A DNA stretch of 34,615 nt from Allomuricauda sp. TY007 (GCF_010468565.1 NZ_WUEG01000009.1:146520-181134), one strand, 5' to 3'; positions 1 to 8,384 are shown, numbered from the stretch's first letter. The notes: generated from the letters alone by a model not told the origin. Made by a program: numbers and translations.

Positions 1-321
1 CGCCCCGAAGAAGTGGAAAAAATTCGCAAGAACGGGATATCCCCTGTTTACATTGATTGCGATTTAAAAAATAAAGAGCAGTGGTATCTTGATGTACGCG
101 AAGTGTTCGAGCAGCCCAAACCAAAAGGCAAAAAAGTACTGAGTATTCCTTTGAATGATTTGACATCACGCTACCAAGAGATACCGAACAATCAGGAAGT
201 TTTTGTGTTCTGCCAGTCAGGAAAGCGAAGTAAGAACGCCATAGAAATACTTAAAAATGAATTTGGCTTTCACAATTTGAAAAATGTGGAAGGCGGCATA
301 GAAACAATTATTGATGGATAA
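1..321 (+). CDS. moeB: MoeB/ThiF-type sulfurtransferase, C-terminal rhodanese domain (5' truncated)
   Basis: This is the 3' end of a gene whose reading frame is open from base 1, so the true start lies outside the window. The visible ~107 residues form a rhodanese domain: a DVRE motif near the beginning and the persulfide loop CQSGKRS, with the catalytic Cys, near residue 69 of the visible part. In Bacteroidota a MoeB-like adenylyltransferase is often fused to such a domain. The adenylyltransferase part activates the MoaD C-terminus and the rhodanese part supplies sulfur for the thiocarboxylate needed by molybdopterin synthase. The stop overlaps the moaE start by 8 bp, so the genes are probably translationally coupled. 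The MoeB identity is inferred from the operon context plus the rhodanese domain; the ThiF half is not visible. Confidence 0.8.
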   Translation, partial: RPEEVEKIRKNGISPVYIDCDLKNKEQWYLDVREVFEQPKPKGKKVLSIPLNDLTSRYQEIPNNQEVFVFCQSGKRSKNAIEILKNEFGFHNLKNVEGGIETIIDG

Positions 322-757
322 GAAGAAACCAAAAAAAGTATTTGTACAAGGAGCGATTCCTCCCGAAAAAATAGCCAATTCGGTGGCCAACCACCAAAGC
401 AAGACGAATATTGGTGCACACAGTATTTTTTTGGGACAGATCAGGGCCGACGAAGTGGAAGGCAAAACCGTGACAGCCATCGATTATACAGCTTATGAAG
501 AAATGGCCGAGAAAGTGTTCCACGAAATTCGCGAAGCGGCTTTTGCCAAGTTCGACATTACCTGTGCCCATGTGTATCACAGTTTGGGCAAAGTGAAGGT
601 AGGAGAGTTGTGCCTGTTCGTGTTCACATCATCGGCACATCGAAAAATAGCCATAGAGGCCACCAACTTTTTTGTAGAGGAGATAAAGGCGAAAGTGCCT
701 GTATTCGGCAAAGAGATTTTTGAGGACGAAACCCATCAATGGAAAGTAAACAAGTAA
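314..757 (+). CDS. moaE: Molybdopterin synthase catalytic subunit MoaE
   Basis: MoaE is the large subunit of molybdopterin synthase. With thiocarboxylated MoaD it converts cyclic pyranopterin monophosphate to molybdopterin in the cytoplasm. The 147 residues match the usual MoaE size. Recognisable features are the central dimer-interface segment (YHSLGKVKVGE), a SSAHRKIAIEA stretch, and the C-terminal KAKVPVFGKE segment carrying the conserved lysines of the active site. I chose the ATG at 314, which overlaps the upstream stop by 8 bp; a TTG at 311 in the same frame is less likely. The stop TAA abuts the next gene's ATG with no spacing. A moaD gene must lie upstream or elsewhere. Confidence 0.93.
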   Translation: MDKKKPKKVFVQGAIPPEKIANSVANHQSKTNIGAHSIFLGQIRADEVEGKTVTAIDYTAYEEMAEKVFHEIREAAFAKFDITCAHVYHSLGKVKVGELCLFVFTSSAHRKIAIEATNFFVEEIKAKVPVFGKEIFEDETHQWKVNK

Positions 758-1654
758 ATGGTAGACATTACACATAAAGTGACCACCTTGCGGGAAGCAA
801 CCGCGGAAGCTATCGTGAAAACGAGTAGTCAGGCTACGATTGATGCGTTACAAAACAATGAAGTTCCCAAAGGGAATGTGTTTGAAATGGCCAAGGCCGC
901 TGGTTTGTTGGGCGTCAAAAAAACGCCGGACCTTTTGCCCGATTGTCATCCCTTGCCCATTGAATACACGGGTATCGATTATAAAATCGATGGTTTGGAC
1001 ATCATCATTTCGATGACGGTAAAGACCATTTACAAAACAGGGGTAGAAGTGGAGGCAATGCATGGCGCCAGTGTTGTGGCTCTTACCATGTACGATATGC
1101 TCAAACCGATTGACAAAAAGGTTGAAATCAGCACCATTCGCCTCAAATCGAAAAAAGGAGGAAAATCCTCTTTCAAAATCAATTCGGAAGGGTTGACGGC
1201 CGATGTTGTTGTTTGTTCCGATACCATTTCCAAAGGAAAAGGTGAGGACAAGGCAGGAGAGGCAATTATCGAAAAATTGAAGGCTTTGGGAGTAGCATCC
1301 CAAAAAAGCATAATTCCCGATGAAGCTGAGGAAATCATCAAAAAAGTGGAACACACTACTGCGGATTTGTTGATTTTTACGGGAGGTACGGGTGTGGGGC
1401 CACGGGATGTCACTCCACAGACCTTGGAACCTATGTTGGACATCAAACTAAAAGGAGTAGAAGAACAAATGCGAAGCTACGGGCAAAATCGGATGCCATA
1501 TGCGATGTTCTCGCGTTCCATCGCGGGCATCAAGGACGGCAAACTCATTCTGGCACTGCCGGGTTCCACCAAAGGAGCGGCGGAATCGATGGATGCGATT
1601 TTTCCCCACGTGCTGCACGCATTTAAAGTGATAGAAGGAAAAAGACATGATTGA
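758..1654 (+). CDS. moaCB: Bifunctional MoaC-MoaB/MogA fusion protein
   Basis: A 298-residue fusion of two molybdenum-cofactor enzymes. Residues 1 to about 143 are MoaC (cyclic pyranopterin monophosphate synthase), with LPDCHPLPI at 60-68, the EAMHGASVVALTMYDM segment at 99-114 and the active-site RLKSKKGGKS at 128-137. Residues about 147-298 are a MoaB/MogA-type molybdopterin adenylyltransferase domain, with FTGGTGVGPRDVTP at 207-220 and LPGSTKGAAES at 267-277. MoaC acts right after MoaA, whereas MoaB/MogA activates molybdopterin for metal insertion, so the fusion joins an early and a late step. This arrangement is known in Bacteroidota. It begins directly after the moaE stop, and its end overlaps moaA by 8 bp. 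Confidence 0.93.
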   Translation: MVDITHKVTTLREATAEAIVKTSSQATIDALQNNEVPKGNVFEMAKAAGLLGVKKTPDLLPDCHPLPIEYTGIDYKIDGLDIIISMTVKTIYKTGVEVEAMHGASVVALTMYDMLKPIDKKVEISTIRLKSKKGGKSSFKINSEGLTADVVVCSDTISKGKGEDKAGEAIIEKLKALGVASQKSIIPDEAEEIIKKVEHTTADLLIFTGGTGVGPRDVTPQTLEPMLDIKLKGVEEQMRSYGQNRMPYAMFSRSIAGIKDGKLILALPGSTKGAAESMDAIFPHVLHAFKVIEGKRHD

Positions 1655-2639
1655 CAAAAAACCACAAATAGTAGACAATTTTGGTAGGCCACATACCTAT
1701 CTGCGCATTTCGTTGACGGACCGATGCAACTTGCGGTGCTTTTACTGCATGCCCGAAGAAGGCATTGAGTTGATGGAAAAACCAAGTATCATGACGCTGG
1801 AGGAAATCATTGAAATGACACGGACATTTCGGGATTTGGGCGTGGATACGGTGCGGTTGACAGGCGGTGAACCTTTGGTTCGTAAGAATTTCGGCTATTT
1901 GGTCGAAGAGTTGGCCAAATTGGGCGTAACCCTAAAATTGACCACCAACGGAATCATACTGGACAAATATTTGGACCTGTTCGATAAAATCGGCCTGCGC
2001 AAAATCAATTTCAGTCTGGATACGCTGGACAAAGCGAAATCCGTATTTATTACCAAGCGGGATTATTACGAGCGCATTATGCGAAATCTAAATATGGCCT
2101 TGGATATGGATATGGACATCAAGCTCAATATCGTGTTGATCAAAGGTGTGAACGACAAGGAAATCAATGATTTTATCGAATTGACCAAGGATAAAAAGAT
2201 TACACCCAAGTTCATTGAGTTTATGCCCTTCAAGGGCAATAAATGGGACTGGAGCAAAGGAGTTTCCAAAGAAGAAATCTTAAAGACCGTTGGTGATAAG
2301 TTCGGGGAAATCGAGACCCTTGACAATCCAAAACACAGCACTTCCACCAACTTTAGGGTAAAGGGACACAAAGGCAGTTTTGGCATTGTGAGTACGATTA
2401 CCAATCCGTTTTGTGATGAATGCAACCGTATTCGTTTAACGGCCGATGGCAAAATGAAAAATTGTCTGTTCGCGAATTCAGAAACCGATTTATTGACACC
2501 TTTTCGTAATGGGGAAAAGATTGAAAGCACCATTTTGGAGTCCATTAAATCGAAAAAACATTCCCGTGATGGCATGGATGTTAAAATGGACGCCGACCAC
2601 TACGAGCAAAACCGTTCAATGATTTCAATAGGAGGCTAA
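1647..2639 (+). CDS. moaA: GTP 3',8-cyclase MoaA (radical SAM)
   Basis: MoaA performs the first step of molybdenum-cofactor synthesis, radical-SAM cyclisation of GTP. The 330-residue length is standard. The N-terminal SAM cluster motif CNLRCFYC has Cys27, Cys31 and Cys34. The C-terminal cluster that binds GTP is formed by Cys256, Cys259 (FCDECNRIRLTADG) and Cys273 (KNCLF). LTGGEP at 71-76 is the SAM-binding segment. The protein ends in the conserved Gly-Gly tail required for activity. The ATG lies inside the end of moaCB (8 bp overlap). The stop shares its last A with the moeA start (TAATG), with a GGAGG Shine-Dalgarno-like sequence just before it at 2631-2635, unusually clear for this phylum. 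Confidence 0.96.
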   Translation: MIDKKPQIVDNFGRPHTYLRISLTDRCNLRCFYCMPEEGIELMEKPSIMTLEEIIEMTRTFRDLGVDTVRLTGGEPLVRKNFGYLVEELAKLGVTLKLTTNGIILDKYLDLFDKIGLRKINFSLDTLDKAKSVFITKRDYYERIMRNLNMALDMDMDIKLNIVLIKGVNDKEINDFIELTKDKKITPKFIEFMPFKGNKWDWSKGVSKEEILKTVGDKFGEIETLDNPKHSTSTNFRVKGHKGSFGIVSTITNPFCDECNRIRLTADGKMKNCLFANSETDLLTPFRNGEKIESTILESIKSKKHSRDGMDVKMDADHYEQNRSMISIGG

Positions 2640-3805
2640 TGGTTACAATTGAGGAAGCACTCCGCATTATTAAAGACCAAAAAATCACTTTAAAAAGTGA
2701 AACAAAGCCACTTGAAGAGGCACTTGGCTATGCGCTTTCAAAAGACATCGTATCACCTTTTGATGTGCCCGAGTTTGATAATTCCGCGATGGATGGTTAT
2801 GCCCTGCGCGGACTATATCAGGAATACAAATTAGTGGGAGAAGTAACTGCAGGTGATTCCAAGGAAATTTTGATGAATGATGGCGAAGCCGTTCGCATTT
2901 TTACGGGAGCCAAAGTTCCCCAAAATACTTCTGCCGTAATGATGCAGGAGAAAACCTCGGTTAAAGAGCGCACGTTGTTTCTTGATGAAATGCCCAAAAT
3001 TGGTCAGAACATCCGAAAAAAGGGCGGTCAGTTGACCGAAGGACAACCAGTGTTTGAAAAGGGCCACGTATTAAACCCGCCTTCCTTGGCTTTAATGGGC
3101 AGTTTGGGTTTGTCGCAATTGGAAGTCTTTTCCAAACCACAAATCAATATCATCACTACGGGGAATGAGCTCGTGAAACCTGGGCAGCCAAAGTCAGAAG
3201 GGCAGATATACGAATCCAACAGCTACGCGATTTCTGGGGCACTTCAGCAATTTGGATTTCAGCATCATCAAAAAACGGAGATAAAAGATGATTTTGAGGC
3301 CACAAAAACCGGTATCAAAACTGCGTTGGAGTCTTGCGATGTACTGATTATCTCTGGCGGAATTTCGGTCGGCGATTACGATTTTGTAAAACAATCCCTC
3401 GAAGATAATGGGGTTAATGAGTTGTTTTACAAGGTGTTTCAAAAACCAGGGAAACCGCTTTATTTTGGAAGAAAGGAAAATCAATTTGTATTTGCCTTGC
3501 CAGGAAATCCAGCATCTTCGCTTACCTGCTTTTATGTGTATGTACTTCAGTTGCTTCAAAAATTATCGGGGTATTCAAAAACTGGTTTGCTGACCTATCA
3601 ATTTCCGATAAAGCATGCTTACGAAAACCGTTTTGGACGTCCCTCTTTTTTAAAAGCTGCTGTTGTGGATGGAAAAGTAGAAGTTTTGGACGGTCAAGGC
3701 TCTTCCATGATCCAATCCATGGCCAAAGGAAACGCACTTGCTTTTGTTGATGAAGGAGAGAAGCTTGCAGAAGGTGACCTGATAAAATGTATGCTAATAT
3801 CTTAA
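2639..3805 (+). CDS. moeA: Molybdopterin molybdotransferase MoeA
   Basis: MoeA inserts molybdate into adenylylated molybdopterin. The 388 residues show the family landmarks in order: FDNSAMDGYA (46-55), TGNEL (174-178), the MPT-binding SGGISVGDYDF (239-249), KPGKPLYFG (269-277) and LPGNPASS (287-294), followed by the C-terminal beta-barrel domain IV. The start ATG overlaps the moaA stop by one base. It is the last cofactor-synthesis gene of the operon, 3 bp before the exporter gene. No mobA-like GTP:MPT guanylyltransferase is seen in the window, so dinucleotide formation, if it occurs, is encoded elsewhere. Confidence 0.95.
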   Translation: MVTIEEALRIIKDQKITLKSETKPLEEALGYALSKDIVSPFDVPEFDNSAMDGYALRGLYQEYKLVGEVTAGDSKEILMNDGEAVRIFTGAKVPQNTSAVMMQEKTSVKERTLFLDEMPKIGQNIRKKGGQLTEGQPVFEKGHVLNPPSLALMGSLGLSQLEVFSKPQINIITTGNELVKPGQPKSEGQIYESNSYAISGALQQFGFQHHQKTEIKDDFEATKTGIKTALESCDVLIISGGISVGDYDFVKQSLEDNGVNELFYKVFQKPGKPLYFGRKENQFVFALPGNPASSLTCFYVYVLQLLQKLSGYSKTGLLTYQFPIKHAYENRFGRPSFLKAAVVDGKVEVLDGQGSSMIQSMAKGNALAFVDEGEKLAEGDLIKCMLIS

Positions 3806-3808
3806 TCG

Positions 3809-4564
3809 ATGAGCGTTGAATATCTGCCCATTGTCTTTTTTCTAATTGCGTTGTTTTATAGCTCGGTCGGATTTGGGGGCGGGTCGAGTTATTTGGCTAT
3901 TTTAAGTCTTTTCTTGACGGATTTTCACGAAATCCGCTCCACGGCATTGGTTTTAAATATCTGTGTGGTCACGATTGGAACGCTGTTTTTTATCAAGAAT
4001 CGCGTATTTAATCTAAAAAAGTTTTGGCCTTTTCTGGCGGCAAGTATTCCATTGGCCTATCTCGGAGCGCAGTTACGACTTTCCAGAACTTCTTTCTTTT
4101 TAATATTGGGTAGTGCCTTGGTTTTGGCAGGTATTTTCATGCTATTGCGTTTTGTAAAGAAAAAAATGGACACCAAGGAGTTTTCCAATCCTAAAAAACT
4201 CTTGTTGGGAGGGAGTATAGGCTTGCTCTCGGGCATATCTGGGATAGGAGGAGGTATTTTCCTGTCGCCCGTATTGAATCTTTTAAAATGGGCCAACCCT
4301 AGAACTATTGCTTCATTGGCCTCTGTTTTTATCTTGGTAAATTCCATTTCGGGCTTGATTGGCCTCAATGTGGCGGGCACTTTCAAGCTGAACAATGAAT
4401 TGATGCTTCAACTTATCGTTGCCGTAGTAATAGGAGGGAGTATCGGTTCTTACCTATCCAACAAAAAGTTCAACCTTAAGTTTTTGGGTGTGCTCACCAG
4501 TATTTTGGTCCTTTACGTGGGTTTTCGACTGATTCTGTTGCACGGATTTGGAATCAAGATTTAA
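3809..4564 (+). CDS. TSUP family (TauE/SafE-type) membrane anion exporter
   Basis: A 251-residue integral membrane protein with about eight hydrophobic segments in two halves, fitting the TauE/SafE (TSUP) family: FYSSVGFGGGSSYLA near residue 17 and the repeated motif SGISGIGGGIFLSP near residue 143 are the family's paired glycine-rich signatures. Members are linked to export of sulfite, sulfoacetate or other organosulfur anions. It starts only 3 bp after moeA and so belongs to the Mo operon. The substrate cannot be read from sequence: sulfite is the usual guess, and a molybdate- or sulfur-related anion is possible given the neighbours. Its stop overlaps the stop of the convergent regulator by 4 bp, inside the palindrome GATTTAAATC. 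Confidence 0.85.
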   Translation: MSVEYLPIVFFLIALFYSSVGFGGGSSYLAILSLFLTDFHEIRSTALVLNICVVTIGTLFFIKNRVFNLKKFWPFLAASIPLAYLGAQLRLSRTSFFLILGSALVLAGIFMLLRFVKKKMDTKEFSNPKKLLLGGSIGLLSGISGIGGGIFLSPVLNLLKWANPRTIASLASVFILVNSISGLIGLNVAGTFKLNNELMLQLIVAVVIGGSIGSYLSNKKFNLKFLGVLTSILVLYVGFRLILLHGFGIKI

Positions 4565-4908
4565 ATCAAACCCAACATTTCATCTGTATGTTGCTGTACG
4601 GTCTGAGTGATTTTATCGTTCATTTTTTGGAAAGTGGACAATACTTTTTTACCAGTCTCCGTTAATTCGGCACCACCGCCTTGGGCTCCACCTTTGTGAA
4701 GTTCCACGTAAGGTTGTTGCCCCCGTTGGTTCATATCTTCCACCATGGCCCAAGCTTTACGATAGGACATCCCCATTTCCTTGGCTGCTTTGGACAGAGA
4801 ACCATTTTTGTCAATTAACACCAGTAATTGCGCTCGTCCAGTACCAAAAAACTTTTTCCCGTCAATATCTATCCAGCATCGTATTTTGAGATCTTTTGAT
4901 GTTCCCAT
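4561..4908 (-). CDS. ModE-type winged helix-turn-helix regulator lacking a molybdate-binding domain
   Basis: A 115-residue DNA-binding protein matching the N-terminal domain of ModE. The segment GSLSKAAKEMGMSYRKAWAMVEDMN (36-60) is the helix-turn-helix with the characteristic SYRKAW recognition helix, and GAQGGGAELTETGKKVL (74-90) is the wing. Full ModE proteins continue with two Mop/TOBE molybdate-binding domains; here the protein ends after a short helical tail, so molybdate sensing would need a partner or another ligand. It converges on the Mo operon, sharing 4 bp of stop region, and probably regulates molybdenum or cofactor genes, though no target is proven. A 14 bp palindrome lies 38 bp upstream of its ATG. 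Confidence 0.85.
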   Translation of the reverse strand: MGTSKDLKIRCWIDIDGKKFFGTGRAQLLVLIDKNGSLSKAAKEMGMSYRKAWAMVEDMNQRGQQPYVELHKGGAQGGGAELTETGKKVLSTFQKMNDKITQTVQQHTDEMLGLI

Positions 4909-4945
4909 CTCTTAAAATTAGTGGTTCTTGCCTCAAAAAATGGGC

Positions 4946-4959
4946 GTTTTACGTAAAAC
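4946..4959. promoter_or_regulatory. 14 bp perfect palindrome upstream of the modE-like gene
   Basis: GTTTTACGTAAAAC is a perfect palindrome, 38 bp before the ATG of the ModE-type regulator and inside its only possible promoter region (80 bp gap). Winged-helix ModE dimers bind inverted repeats, so an autoregulatory operator is plausible. No second copy was noticed in the window, and chance occurrence in an AT-rich gap is possible. Confidence 0.4.
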
Positions 4960-4988
4960 TACTAAATAATACTGCATTGTTTTGGGCT

Positions 4989-5831
4989 TTATTGAAATGT
5001 GTAGGAGCTTCTTGAAACCTGTGTTACCCTAAAATATCCGTAGGCAAAATTATCTGGATTGTCTTGGTTGATACAATTCCCTTTAATAGGTGCGGGCACG
5101 GCGCCAAATGGATCACCTGCGCTATAATATTGTTCTATCAGCAAGCGTATGTAGTTGTAATACTGTTCCGAAATTCCATATAGATCCACAAAAACCGTAT
5201 CGCCGGGCTCAAAAGGTTGTTCATTGTTGTCCTCATCATCGTCCTTTTCGTAAAAGTCGTGCTGTTCGTTGCCGTTGGTAAATTCATCAGATTGGTCTTC
5301 TAGATCAGGAAATGGATCGCCTTCTTCTTGGTATCTGATCAGATAAAAGTTTTCTTCTTCCTCAGGATCATCAAAATAGAGATTCAGTTCCAAAAATTCA
5401 TCATCAAAACCACCATCGGTGGATTGGGTAAGCGATTTAATGTCACTAACGGGGTATAAAGTTTCCGTGGCCAAATAGGTTTCATTGTCATAAATGATTT
5501 CTAGTTGGTACTGATGGTACAAAACTGGAATAAAATTAGAGGTTGTGTATAGGCCATTTCCTTGTCCTTCAAACAGCAATTCATCTCCAGAGTCCAAATC
5601 GGTCACGCTTACTTGGGCTCCATCCACAGCAGTATCGGAATCCAAATCAAAATAGGGGGTGGAGGTACGCAATTCAATGGATTGAATGTTTCCATCGGTG
5701 CCTTTTTCCCAATCCAAGGAGGCTTCGACCACCAATCTTGCTTCTGCTGTTGGAACATCAATTTCAACCACATCGGTACAAGAAGTAAGCACTAACAATG
5801 TTATGAGTATGAGGGATATATAATTTTTCAT
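4989..5831 (-). CDS. DUF4249-type outer-membrane lipoprotein
   Basis: A 280-residue predicted lipoprotein with a short signal peptide ending in the lipobox LTSC (Cys18). After it comes VVEIDVPTAEARLVVEASLDW, a start typical of DUF4249 proteins, with beta-rich sequence and an acidic central part (DDEDNNEQPFEPGD). DUF4249 lipoproteins are regularly encoded right after a TonB-dependent receptor in Bacteroidota and probably act as its surface-exposed partner, in the way SusD partners SusC. Here the gap to the receptor is 4 bp, so the two are co-transcribed and likely one complex. The substrate is unknown. The family assignment is from sequence style and gene order. Confidence 0.8.
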   Translation of the reverse strand: MKNYISLILITLLVLTSCTDVVEIDVPTAEARLVVEASLDWEKGTDGNIQSIELRTSTPYFDLDSDTAVDGAQVSVTDLDSGDELLFEGQGNGLYTTSNFIPVLYHQYQLEIIYDNETYLATETLYPVSDIKSLTQSTDGGFDDEFLELNLYFDDPEEEENFYLIRYQEEGDPFPDLEDQSDEFTNGNEQHDFYEKDDDEDNNEQPFEPGDTVFVDLYGISEQYYNYIRLLIEQYYSAGDPFGAVPAPIKGNCINQDNPDNFAYGYFRVTQVSRSSYTFQ

Positions 5832-5835
5832 GGTA

Positions 5836-8214
5836 TTAAAATTTGAAGTTGTAGGAAATCGCTGGCATTATACCGAAAATGGCTGTGCGGGTTGCTTCAT
5901 TCTGACCTGTTTGCCAATTTTGTCCAAACGTGATTGATGCAGCATTTCTGCGGTTGTAGGCGTTGTAAATACCAAAAACCCATTCGCCTTTCCATTTTTT
6001 ATCGGGTTTCCTGTTTGGCGTGTAAATGGCCGATATATCCAATCGGTGATAGGCGGGCAATCTATCTGCATTTCTGTTGGAATAGCTAGCTATGGACAGG
6101 TCTTCGTATTCATACTGTCCGTTGGGGTAAGTAACGGGGCGACCTGTTTGGAACACAAAATTGGAACTGAATTTCCACTTTTCATTCAATTTATAGGTTG
6201 CGGTCAAGGAAATATCGTGGGTGCGGTCATAGGGTGCGTTGTACCAATTCCCATCGTTAATGCCCAACCCTCCTGCACGGCCGCCCAGCGTGCGTTGTTC
6301 AGATTTGGATAGGGTATAGCCCAGCCATCCTGTTAATTTACCCGTGTTTTTTCGCAACAACAGTTCCATTCCGTAGGAACGGGCCTCTCCGTTAAGGATT
6401 TCTGTTTCAATGGTATTGTTTCCAATGAGGTTGGAGCCATCGATATAGTCAATGCGGTTGTCAATGTTCTTGTAGTACGTTTCTACTTCAAGACTGTACT
6501 TTTGGTCGGCAAAAGTCCTGTAATAACCCATCGAGTATTGGTTGGACAGTTGTGGTTTTATGAAAGTTCCACTGGGTGTCCAAACATCCAAAGGGGTTAC
6601 TGCGGTTGTGTTGGACAGAAGATGGAGGTATTGCGCAGATCGGGTGTAACCAGCTTTTACGGATGAAATATCGTTAAGTTGATAGGAGAGTGCCAATCGG
6701 GGTTCGAGCTGCGCATAGGTTTTAATGCTCTCGTTTTTGTCGTAAGATGTTTCCCCGACCACTTCGCCAGCTTCGTAAATGCCGAGTTCCTCGTTGTAGA
6801 CCACGGGCAGGTCGTTTGCGTACTGATTGATGCTTTGACCGCCCAACCTTGAAAAATGACTGAGTCGCAGCCCGTATTGTACGGTAAGTTTGTCGGTAAC
6901 TTCGTTTTCGGCACCAATGTAGGCCGCAGATTCCAATGCTCTTTTTTGATCTAACTTTAAATAGTTGATGGAAGAAGTCTCGTTGGAGGGTGTTACTTCG
7001 CCAGGATTTAGATCGTACAGAATGCTGCTTATTCCAAAGTTGAGCTTGAACTTATCGTTCACATAGTAGTTGAGCCCGTATTTTAGATTGTAATTTTCGA
7101 TATCGGCGACCCAATCCAGGCCAATAAAATCCAAAACTATCCTATAATCATATTGGCTATAGATCAGGGAGAGGTTTGCAAAGAGGCGATCATTGAAAAT
7201 ATGGTTCCATCTAAGGTTTCCAGTTGCGTTCCCATAATTGTTTGTTATCAGGTTGGCCAAAATAAATTCATCCCTACCAAAGTATCCAGAAAGATAGATT
7301 CTGTTGTTTTGATTGATTTCGTAATTGGCCTTTAGATTGAGATCGTAAAAAGCTAGCTTATCATCTTTCAGATCATCTATGAACTTCATAAACAAATGGG
7401 CGTAAGATGTTCTTCCCGCAACTAGAATCGACCCCTTATTTTTGAAAATAGGTGTTTCTGCCGTTAACCTGCTCGAAACAATACCAATACCGCCACTGAG
7501 GGCAAAGTTTTTACTGTTTCCATCTTTTTGACGAACATCCAACACGGAAGATACCCTTCCGCCAAATTCGGCAGGTATGTCTCCTTTGTACAATTTTACA
7601 TCTTTGATGGCATCTGCATTGAATACCGAGAAAAAACCAAAAAAGTGGGAGGTGTTGTAGATGATGGCCTCATCCAACAGCACCAAATTTTGATCAGCAG
7701 CTCCGCCCCGAACATGGAAACCTGTACTGCCTTCGCCGTTGTTAGATACGCCTGGCAGCATCTGAATGGATTTGATTACATCCACCTCGCCCAAAACGGC
7801 AGGTATTTCCTTAATGGTCTGGGTTTTTAGTTGGGCCACGCCCATTTGGGGTGTTTTTAGGTTTATTTTTTCGGTATCGTCAGCCGACACAACGATTTCA
7901 TCCAAGGCGGTTGCATTTGGGGAGAGCTCCAAATCAATGGTTTGGTCGGAATTTAAGTCAACCTCTTGGACGATAGCCTCGTAACCAATGTAAGTAATGA
8001 ACAATTTATAGGAGCCTGCAGGTGCGGTAAGCGAATAAAAGCCATATTCGTTGGTTATGGCACCGTATTCAGTTCCTTGTAAATAAACAGATGCTCCAAT
8101 AAGCGTTTCGCCATTCTCGTTATCTTTTACGGTGCCACGTAGGGTGTATTTTTCCTGTGCCATAACCGTAAAACCTAGCAACAGGAGTAAGTAGGTTAGC
8201 AATTTGTTCTTCAT
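5836..8214 (-). CDS. TonB-dependent receptor with CarboxypepD_reg-like N-terminal domain
   Basis: A 792-residue outer-membrane receptor. The signal peptide covers residues 1-20 (ends FTVMAQ). A carboxypeptidase-regulatory-like beta-sandwich follows at about 23-101 (RGTVKDNENGETLIGASVYL). The plug is at about 135-232 with QMLPGVSNNGEGSTGFHVRG, and a beta-barrel runs to the C-terminal Phe (AISYNFKF). It imports an unidentified ligand using TonB energy. It is shorter than SusC proteins (about 1000 residues) and is paired with a DUF4249 lipoprotein, not SusD. No STN domain is visible, so control is probably through the LytTR regulator encoded upstream rather than by sigma/FecR signalling. The 170 bp upstream gap holds the predicted LytTR operator. 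Confidence 0.93.
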   Translation of the reverse strand: MKNKLLTYLLLLLGFTVMAQEKYTLRGTVKDNENGETLIGASVYLQGTEYGAITNEYGFYSLTAPAGSYKLFITYIGYEAIVQEVDLNSDQTIDLELSPNATALDEIVVSADDTEKINLKTPQMGVAQLKTQTIKEIPAVLGEVDVIKSIQMLPGVSNNGEGSTGFHVRGGAADQNLVLLDEAIIYNTSHFFGFFSVFNADAIKDVKLYKGDIPAEFGGRVSSVLDVRQKDGNSKNFALSGGIGIVSSRLTAETPIFKNKGSILVAGRTSYAHLFMKFIDDLKDDKLAFYDLNLKANYEINQNNRIYLSGYFGRDEFILANLITNNYGNATGNLRWNHIFNDRLFANLSLIYSQYDYRIVLDFIGLDWVADIENYNLKYGLNYYVNDKFKLNFGISSILYDLNPGEVTPSNETSSINYLKLDQKRALESAAYIGAENEVTDKLTVQYGLRLSHFSRLGGQSINQYANDLPVVYNEELGIYEAGEVVGETSYDKNESIKTYAQLEPRLALSYQLNDISSVKAGYTRSAQYLHLLSNTTAVTPLDVWTPSGTFIKPQLSNQYSMGYYRTFADQKYSLEVETYYKNIDNRIDYIDGSNLIGNNTIETEILNGEARSYGMELLLRKNTGKLTGWLGYTLSKSEQRTLGGRAGGLGINDGNWYNAPYDRTHDISLTATYKLNEKWKFSSNFVFQTGRPVTYPNGQYEYEDLSIASYSNRNADRLPAYHRLDISAIYTPNRKPDKKWKGEWVFGIYNAYNRRNAASITFGQNWQTGQNEATRTAIFGIMPAISYNFKF

Positions 8215-8319
8215 AGTTGATTGATGACTAATGATATTAAATTTATTTTAGGATAATTCGATTAATTTGTTGGCAAAGAAAACATGGGTCTGGTAAAAAT
8301 GATGGTCTTTTTGCCATTT

Positions 8320-8349
8320 TGGAGTGAATTACGGGCAAAATGGAGTGAA
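8320..8349 (-). promoter_or_regulatory. Predicted LytTR operator: 9-12-9 direct repeat
   Basis: On the plus strand TGGAGTGAA occurs at 8320-8328 and again, identically, at 8341-8349, separated by exactly 12 bp. LytTR proteins bind two 9 bp direct repeats separated by 12-13 bp, so this geometry fits. The site is between the LytTR gene stop and the receptor start, 106-135 bp upstream of the receptor ATG. The repeats are preceded by related GCCATTTT and GGCAAAA sequences. Binding is inferred, not shown. Confidence 0.6.
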
Positions 8350-8384
8350 ACGTCAAACGATGGAACATAATTTTAGGTTAAATT

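Noticed and set aside
848..1446. Two open frames on the minus strand opposite moaCB
   Set aside because: Both are shadows of the well-supported fusion gene.
2066..2575. A 169-codon minus-strand frame opposite moaA
   Set aside because: Overlaps the C-terminal cluster region of moaA; no protein features.
4558..4567. Palindrome GATTTAAATC at the convergent stop codons
   Set aside because: It arises simply from two overlapping stop codons; too short to be a terminator.
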